Positions 10,743 to 14,636 of a stretch of 14,636 bases of DNA are shown here, in pieces. The notes below the pieces were generated by a model, which was not told the origin of the DNA, ran no database searches, and saw only the letters and a list, made by a program, of their open reading frames with translations. Both the position numbers and the translations under genes were made by a program. The DNA is taken from the NCBI GenBank assembly GCA_934457115.1, contig CAKSHI010000022.1:1-14636 (forward strand), read 5' to 3'. How positions within the stretch are numbered: position 1 is the stretch's first letter; the number at the start of each line of letters is the position of its first letter. This stretch comes from an uncultured Eubacteriales bacterium. Its GTDB lineage: Bacteria > Bacillota > Clostridia > Oscillospirales > Acutalibacteraceae.

Positions 10743-12275
10743 ATGAAATGTCCAAAGTGTGGAAATAATTTTAGTGGCAGGTTATGTCCAAAATGTGGAA
10801 TGCCTGCAATTAAGATTTATTCTAATGGCAAAGTATACTTGATCCTTGGCATATTGTCATTTCTTTTTAGTTGTATTGCGATGCCTATGGGAATACTTTC
10901 TGCAATTATCAGCCTTGTTTTTATTACAATGGGTATAATTCAAATTGATCAAGACAAATTCCTTAAAGAAAGCATCAAAAAACTTATTGAATATTATGAA
11001 AACCCTCTTAACCAATATCAATCTAACTATCAATCTAAAATTGATAGTTTAGAAGAGCGGATCGATACATTAACATTACAGCGAAAACAATTACAGGAAA
11101 ACATATCAGCTTTAAAGATGAATATTGAATATTATGAGAACCCTCTTAACCAATATCAATCTAAAATTGATAGTTTAAAAGAGCAGATCGATACATTAAC
11201 ATTACAGCGAAAGCAATTACAGAAAGACATATTAGCTTTAACGATGGATGTTGATAATAAATCCATTTTCTTTATTGGATTGCAAGATAGCAAAAATTTA
11301 AATTCAGAAGAAATTCGTGATAAATTGGCGTTACTAGATATTCAAGAATCTGATATGCTTAAAAATAATAAATGTATCCATCAGCATAATAACCCATATG
11401 TTAATAAAACGACCCTTAATAATAATATTAAACAATTATTGCGTTGCTTCAATTCTGAGTGTACAAACATAATTCAAAACGTAACAATAAAGAATATACA
11501 AACATCGAGGAATAAGATCCTACGGTCTTTTGAATCATTAAATAAGATATTTAAAACTGACAATATAGAATTAACTAATGAACTTTTAGAGTTAAAATTC
11601 AAGCAACTTAATTTAGTCTACGAATATCAAAATAAAAAACAGCTTGAAAAAGAAGAACAAGTAGCGATACGTGAGCAAATGATAGAAGAGGAAAAGGCTC
11701 GCAGGGAAATTGAACGCGAAAAAGTCAAAATAGAAAAAGAAGAAAAACAATTCAAAGGCGAAATAGTGAAACTTATGGAATATTTGCAAAAAGCCTCGGA
11801 AGTCGAAAAGAAATTATATGTAGATAAAATAAATGAATTAGAAAGCAAATTGAAACTACTAGAAAAAGACAAAGAGGATGTATTAAATAGAGAGCAAAAT
11901 ACCCGTTCTGGATTTGTCTATATCATTTCTAATATAGGATCATTCGGTAATGACATATATAAGATAGGAATGACCCGTAGACTTGAACCAATGGATAGAA
12001 TAAAAGAACTAAGTAGTGCATCTGTACCCTTCGAATTTGACGTTCATGCTATGATTTTTAGTGAAGATGCTCCTAAATTGGAAAGTATTCTACATAATAC
12101 ATTTAAAGACCGTCAGGTAAACAAAGTTAACTCAAGAAAAGAATTTTACAAGGTTAATATAAATGAAATAGAAGCAGTAGTAAAAAATAAATACAATGCT
12201 ACTGTTACCTTCACTAAAGTAGCCGAGGCAAGCCAATACAGGCAAAGTTTAGAACTAGCCAAGGTCAATAGTTAA
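10743..12275 (+). CDS. SNIPE-like membrane nuclease (zinc ribbon, TM, DUF4041, T5orf172)
   Basis: ATG 10743 (SD AAGGAG, 9 nt) gives 510 residues. The order is: zinc ribbon (Cys3, 6, 15, 18); membrane region 30-67, enough for a hairpin; coiled coil about 75-165 made of two near-identical units; a DUF4041 region about 165-385, with GLQDSKNLNSEE, LLRCFNSECTNII and long Lys/Glu helices. A C-terminal T5orf172/Mug113 domain, a GIY-YIG-like nuclease fold, starts at about 390 (FVYIISNIGSFGNDIYKIG, TRR, ASVPF, LESILHNTF, RKEFY). This architecture matches SNIPE, reported as a membrane-bound nuclease that cuts phage DNA during injection; I recall this rather than search it. As prophage cargo it would block rival phages. 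The alternative is a DUF4041 protein of unknown role. A weak promoter lies upstream; codon use is AT-rich like the surroundings. Confidence 0.82.
   Translation: MKCPKCGNNFSGRLCPKCGMPAIKIYSNGKVYLILGILSFLFSCIAMPMGILSAIISLVFITMGIIQIDQDKFLKESIKKLIEYYENPLNQYQSNYQSKIDSLEERIDTLTLQRKQLQENISALKMNIEYYENPLNQYQSKIDSLKEQIDTLTLQRKQLQKDILALTMDVDNKSIFFIGLQDSKNLNSEEIRDKLALLDIQESDMLKNNKCIHQHNNPYVNKTTLNNNIKQLLRCFNSECTNIIQNVTIKNIQTSRNKILRSFESLNKIFKTDNIELTNELLELKFKQLNLVYEYQNKKQLEKEEQVAIREQMIEEEKARREIEREKVKIEKEEKQFKGEIVKLMEYLQKASEVEKKLYVDKINELESKLKLLEKDKEDVLNREQNTRSGFVYIISNIGSFGNDIYKIGMTRRLEPMDRIKELSSASVPFEFDVHAMIFSEDAPKLESILHNTFKDRQVNKVNSRKEFYKVNINEIEAVVKNKYNATVTFTKVAEASQYRQSLELAKVNS
10986..11249 (+). repeat. recent tandem duplication inside the SNIPE-like gene
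   Basis: Copy 1 is at 10986-11123 (138 bp) and copy 2 at 11124-11249 (126 bp). They are nearly identical apart from a 12-bp insertion (Asn-Tyr-Gln-Ser) in copy 1. Both start IEYYENPLNQYQS. The duplication lengthens the coiled coil beside the membrane segment by about 42 residues and keeps the frame. Confidence 0.9.
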
Positions 12276-12420
12276 AAATGTTCCCTCACAAGTTTGTTCA
12301 CAATGTGGCGAAGTATCCTATAGCAATGATGTAACGAAGCACCTTGAAGAATTAGTTAACACCATGAAAAATGCAATTGCTGAAATTGCTGTCCTTAATT
12401 ATTCTGATAATGTCGCTTAA
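12268..12420 (+). pseudogene. remnant of a YgiT/MqsA-type zinc-finger antitoxin
   Basis: A frame without a start codon reads IVKNVPSQVCSQCGEVSYSN and then DVTKHLEELVNTMKNAIAEI ... NVA, ending TAA 12418-12420. The VCSQCGE...V...LEE pattern is the second half of the YgiT-type zinc finger found in MqsA-like antitoxins. The first CxxC and the start are missing, as is any toxin partner. The frame closes upstream at TAG 12256-12258, and the homologous part overlaps the stop codon of the SNIPE-like gene (12273-12275). So the cargo gene probably replaced the 5' part of a toxin-antitoxin module. No SD is present and it is not expected to be translated. Confidence 0.7.
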
Positions 12421-12500
12421 TATTTAGTTTCGATGTCATTTTCGTAATCAAAGATTGTGGCATTCGTCTTCTTTCCTATTTAAAAAAACTTGTCTTATCC

Positions 12501-12529
12501 CCCGTACTACCAGTACGGGTTATTTTTTT
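12501..12529 (+). terminator. repeated hairpin element, copy C
   Basis: CCCGTAC (12501-12507) / GTACGGG (12513-12519) with a 5-nt loop, then TTATTTTTTTG. It would end the rightward transcript of the SNIPE-like gene. The 30-odd bp from the stem to GCGGTTTTCATC match copy B (8535-8572) almost exactly. Confidence 0.75.
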
Positions 12530-12556
12530 GCGGTTTTCATCTACTATTTTATATTT

Positions 12557-12573
12557 CTTCGCAAAACCAAAGT
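12557..12573. promoter_or_regulatory. distal operator-like site at the end of the Cro-like gene
   Basis: CTTCGCAAAACCAAAGT differs at one base from CTTTGCAAAACCAAAGT (12813-12829) in the divergent operator region. It lies about 255 bp away, just past the coding end. It could support looping by the repressor. Confidence 0.5.
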
Positions 12574-12779
12574 TAGCAAATAAAAAAATAATCTACAATT
12601 TCACTCAGCTTAAAATCTAATATTTCACTGCTTTTTTTCATTTGCTTTTGCGTAAATTCACTTTTTCCTTTTAACTTCTGGCTTAACGTCGATGGATTTA
12701 TACACATTTTCCGGGCAAAACTTTCCTGAGTATATCCCTTTTCCTTAATTCTACCTAATAACTTAGAATAATTATACAT
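12573..12779 (-). CDS. Cro-like regulator of the DUF739 type
   Basis: This 68-residue protein has one HTH (about 5-60): LLGRIKEKGYTQESFARKM, INPSTLSQKLKGKSEFTQKQ, then ILDFKLSEIVDYFF. The NPSTLSQKLKGKSEFTQ core is typical of the DUF739/Cro-like phage regulators of Bacillota. The promoter at 12804-12832 has a full operator within its spacer. It is divergent from the CI-like gene at 12926, so it is the Cro half of a second switch, unrelated in sequence to the first (9505-10544). An operator-like copy covers its stop codon (12557-12573). SD GGGAGGTGAGG precedes ATG 12779. Confidence 0.85.
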   Translation of the reverse strand: MYNYSKLLGRIKEKGYTQESFARKMCINPSTLSQKLKGKSEFTQKQMKKSSEILDFKLSEIVDYFFIC

Positions 12780-12803
12780 TATAACCTCACCTCCCGCCTC
12801 ATA

Positions 12804-12832
12804 ATAATATCACTTTGCAAAACCAAAGTCAA
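12804..12832 (-). promoter_or_regulatory. leftward promoter of the DUF739-like gene
   Basis: On the minus strand, TTGACT (12832-12827), 17 bp and TATTAT (12809-12804). The palindrome ACTTTGCAAAACCAAAGT overlaps the spacer and the end of the -35. Confidence 0.7.
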
Positions 12833-12847
12833 TAGGTTTTGCAAAGT
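12812..12847. promoter_or_regulatory. operators of the second immunity switch
   Basis: ACTTTG-N6-CAAAGT (12812-12829) is an 18-bp palindrome. A second copy in reverse (GGTTTTGCAAAGT, 12835-12847) makes a 13-bp perfect inverted repeat with ACTTTGCAAAACC (12812-12824). A weaker site, ACTTGCGTTTTTACAAAGT (12871-12889), lies over the rightward promoter. Three sites between divergent promoters fit a CI/Cro control region. Confidence 0.75.
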
Positions 12848-12872
12848 TTTTTTGTCTTTTTATTTAAAAAAC

Positions 12873-12901
12873 TTGCGTTTTTACAAAGTTGGTGATATTA
12901 T
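12873..12901 (+). promoter_or_regulatory. rightward promoter of the CI-like gene
   Basis: TTGCGT (12873-12878), 17 bp and TATTAT (12896-12901). The -35 is weak and it overlaps the third operator, as expected of a repressor maintenance promoter. Confidence 0.6.
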
Positions 12902-12925
12902 ATGAATATGAAAGGAGCGCTACTT

Positions 12926-13405
12926 ATGGGAACAACATTTGCGAACCGACTTAAACAAGCTTTAAAGCTTCGTAATATGACCGCAGCTGAATTGGCAAGA
13001 TTAACTAACACACCAGAAAGCGTAATTAGTCAATATAAAAAAGGATTGTATGAACCAAAACAAAAACGTCTACAACAATTTTCTGAAATTCTCGATGTGT
13101 CTATCCCCTGGTTAATGGGTGCAGATACTCCTATTGATGGTACAAATAACAAATTTATAAATCTTGAAAATGAACAAGAAAACCACATAATTAAGAATTA
13201 TCGAAATTTAAACCAAGATGGTCAGTCTAAACTAATAGATTACTCCGATGATTTAGTTTCAAGTGGAAGATATAAAAAAGAAGAAACAGTTAAAGTATTT
13301 ATGGCGGCAAGGAATGGAGCAAAACCGGGCATTGTCGAAATTAAAAAAAGCCTTATGGATAAACTTAAAAATGCTCCAACCGTGGAAAGTGATGACGATA
13401 TATAA
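12926..13405 (+). CDS. CI-like XRE repressor without peptidase domain
   Basis: ATG 12926 (SD AAAGGAG, 7 nt) gives 159 residues; a longer frame to 12902 would start inside the leader. The HTH spans about 5-65 (LKQALKLRNMTAAELARLTN, TPESVISQYKKGLYEPK, LDVSIPWLMGADTP). The rest is helical (YRNLNQDGQSKLIDYSDDLV) and acidic at the end, with no S24/LexA-like Ser-Lys protease. Repressors of this shape are commonly inactivated by an ImmA-type metallopeptidase, and such a frame lies 680 bp downstream (14084-14636), though damaged. It faces the DUF739-like gene. The zeta-like gene follows after 19 bp. Confidence 0.85.
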   Translation: MGTTFANRLKQALKLRNMTAAELARLTNTPESVISQYKKGLYEPKQKRLQQFSEILDVSIPWLMGADTPIDGTNNKFINLENEQENHIIKNYRNLNQDGQSKLIDYSDDLVSSGRYKKEETVKVFMAARNGAKPGIVEIKKSLMDKLKNAPTVESDDDI

Positions 13406-13424
13406 GGTTTAAGGAGGTAAAAAC

Positions 13425-13979
13425 ATGAAAATATATACTATTATAGGAGGAGTTAACGGTGTAGGTAAATCAAGCCTAACCGGTGCACTTAAAAGCGAAA
13501 GAACGGACTTCGGCCAAATAATAGATGTCGATAAAATAACCGCCTCATTAGGCGGAGATAAAATAGCAGGCGGCAAAAAAGCCATCTCATTGATAAACGA
13601 CTGCCTAAATAAAAATATTTGTTTTACCCAAGAAACTACACTTGCAGGAATAAAAACAGAAAAAACTATAGCTAAAGCCCGCAGTCAAGGATATTATATT
13701 AGACTATATTATGTAGGCTTAAATTCTGCACTGGAAAGTAATAAAAGAATACAACGCAGAGTTGAAAAAGGCGGACACAATATTCCTTTAGAAGACGTTA
13801 ACAGACGTTTTTTAAGACGTTTTAATGATTTGAAGCGTATCTTACCATATTGTGATGAGGCCATTTTCTTTGACAATGAAAATGGGTTTGTGGAAGTCGC
13901 TGAATACAAAAACGGGGAAATTATACTTAAAGGGAATTACCACCCTAATTGGATACTTGAATTGTGTTCTGAGGTATGA
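13425..13979 (+). CDS. zeta-toxin-family P-loop kinase-like protein
   Basis: This 184-residue protein has the Walker A GGVNGVGKSS (8-17), an early Asp (IIDVDKI), ETTL after a strand as in the Zeta family, then RIQRRVEKGGHNIPLEDVNR, whose Arg residues match the phosphate-binding lid. Zeta toxins phosphorylate UDP-N-acetylglucosamine and stop wall synthesis. This shorter relative is common in Bacillota and lacks the usual epsilon antitoxin gene; none is next to it. It may be an orphan toxin, or a kinase controlled by the repressor gene 19 bp upstream, with which it probably shares a transcript. SD AAGGAGG is 7-8 nt from ATG. Activity is unproven. Confidence 0.82.
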   Translation: MKIYTIIGGVNGVGKSSLTGALKSERTDFGQIIDVDKITASLGGDKIAGGKKAISLINDCLNKNICFTQETTLAGIKTEKTIAKARSQGYYIRLYYVGLNSALESNKRIQRRVEKGGHNIPLEDVNRRFLRRFNDLKRILPYCDEAIFFDNENGFVEVAEYKNGEIILKGNYHPNWILELCSEV

Positions 13980-14042
13980 TAAAAAAACTGTAATTGAAAT
14001 TCACTAGCTCATAATTTCTACTATTTTATATGGAAATATAAA

Positions 14043-14081
14043 AAATCACCTCTAGGGTGGGAACTAACTCTGAGGTGATTT
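14043..14081. promoter_or_regulatory. hairpin burying the ribosome site before the ImmA frame
   Basis: The 10-bp stem AAATCACCTC (14043-14052) / GAGGTGATTT (14072-14081) has a 19-nt loop. The right arm is the only Shine-Dalgarno candidate (GAGGTGA) for the frame starting at 14084. On the minus strand it is followed by TTTTTTATATTT and could act as a leftward terminator; on plus the T-run is short. Confidence 0.6.
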
Positions 14082-14083
14082 AA

Positions 14084-14636
14084 TCGACTTATAATGCTTA
14101 TGGAAAATATCAAAAAATCAGAAATGCAACATGGCAGACTCTAATTGATAATCGTATAACAGAATTACCGATTAATATCGCGAAGATTATTCAAAATAAC
14201 AATATACAACTAATCAAAAACAGTCAAATAAATATACTACATCAAGAAGATGGCATATGTATATATGATGGCAAATGGTCGATTGTTTATAATGATAGTA
14301 TTAAGAGTGTAGGAAGAAAGAGATTTACTATTGCTCATGAATTAGCCCATATTCTTTTAGGTCATCCATTAGTCTTTGACAAGGCTAACAACGTCCTAGA
14401 CAAAGAATACGAAAAAGAGGCTGACAGCTTCGCAATAAGGCTATTATCCCCTGCATGCGTATTGTGGGGTCTAAACCTACGCACACCTAGCCAAATAGCA
14501 AGTGTATGTCAAATATCTAGGCAAGCTGCTATACACAGATCTAAGAGAATGGAAGAATTATATAGGCGCAATAAATTTTTAATCCATCCTCTGGAAAAAC
14601 AACTTTATGCGCAGTTTAAAGATTATATAAACGAAA
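14084..14636 (+). pseudogene. immA: ImmA/IrrE-like metallopeptidase, no start codon, cut by window edge
   Basis: The frame is open from the stop TAA 14081-14083 to the last base, about 184 codons. It holds the ImmA hallmarks: YGKYQKIRNATWQTLID at the start, FTIAHELAHILLGH with zinc motif HELAH (residues 85-89), and EYEKEADSFAIRLLSPACVL with the third ligand (Glu112). ImmA cleaves CI-like repressors to trigger induction. But no ATG, GTG or TTG occurs in frame upstream of the catalytic motif. The codon where a start should lie (TCG 14084-14086, 5 nt after GAGGTGA) is not a start. Either the start was lost (TTG to TCG would suffice), the 5' end was replaced, or a rare start is used. The end lies outside the window. 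Confidence 0.75.

Noticed and set aside
12278..12340. Short ORF starting ATG at 12278
   Set aside because: It is out of frame with the recognisable YgiT residues, and no ribosome site precedes it.
12380..12460. Minus-strand 22-residue ORF beginning MPQSLITKM
   Set aside because: It has a weak SD, no hydrophobic or family pattern, and overlaps the antitoxin remnant.

Overview
The window is the early/regulatory arm of a temperate phage or prophage from an AT-rich Gram-positive-type host (Bacillota). Strong AGGAGG ribosome sites, DUF1492, Gp157 and DUF6948 type genes, RusA, DnaC-like loader and ERF-SSB recombination genes all fit. The small-gene repertoire recalls Negativicutes or Clostridia prophages, but I cannot fix the genus from sequence alone. 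No tRNA, rRNA, CRISPR array, integrase or IS element is visible.

Layout. (1) Positions 1-462 hold no large gene. They contain what looks like a compact type I toxin-antitoxin locus: a 27-residue hydrophobic peptide (146-229, minus), two opposed consensus-like promoters, a roughly 85-nt antisense RNA ending in a terminator, and inverted repeats that would let the two ends of the toxin mRNA pair. The terminator of the leftward early operon (334-367) lies just upstream of the toxin promoter. (2) Positions 463-8074 are one leftward operon of about 19 tightly packed, often overlapping genes. Reading downstream, they are a ribbon-helix-helix (RHH) protein, small phage proteins, a membrane-anchored SleB-type hydrolase, a DNA methyltransferase, a DUF6948-like protein with a Gly/Tyr repeat protein, Gp157-like, ERF, SSB, replisome organizer (with origin-like iterons inside it), DnaC-like loader, RusA, and a sigma-region-4-like late regulator. 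Four short genes here (4559-4726, 5205-5288, 6619-6789, 7934-8074) are easily missed. (3) Positions 8075-9804 are a stack of divergent switches: two RHH genes around TGAATTCA operators, a third RHH gene, an excisionase-like HTH gene, a 40-residue gene, an HNH endonuclease, and an XRE protein facing tandem XRE genes across two 17-bp operators. (4) Positions 9805-10544 carry three homologous XRE units produced by duplication. (5) Positions 10743-12275 encode a zinc-ribbon/transmembrane/coiled-coil/DUF4041/T5orf172 (GIY-YIG-like) protein with the architecture of the SNIPE antiphage nuclease. It is followed directly by the 3' remnant of a YgiT/MqsA-type antitoxin gene. (6) Positions 12573-13405 are a second, unrelated Cro/CI-like divergent switch. 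(7) Positions 13425-13979 encode a zeta-toxin-like P-loop protein. (8) From 14084 to the right edge runs an ImmA/IrrE-like metallopeptidase reading frame without a usable start codon, behind a hairpin that would bury its Shine-Dalgarno sequence.

How it fits together: the right half decides lysogeny and carries defence or toxin cargo. The RHH-controlled promoter at 8114-8142 probably fires the replication/recombination operon, which ends in the late regulator and then the small toxin locus. The two immunity switches, the duplicated XRE genes, the antitoxin remnant and the broken ImmA frame all suggest a recombination-prone mosaic lysogeny region.
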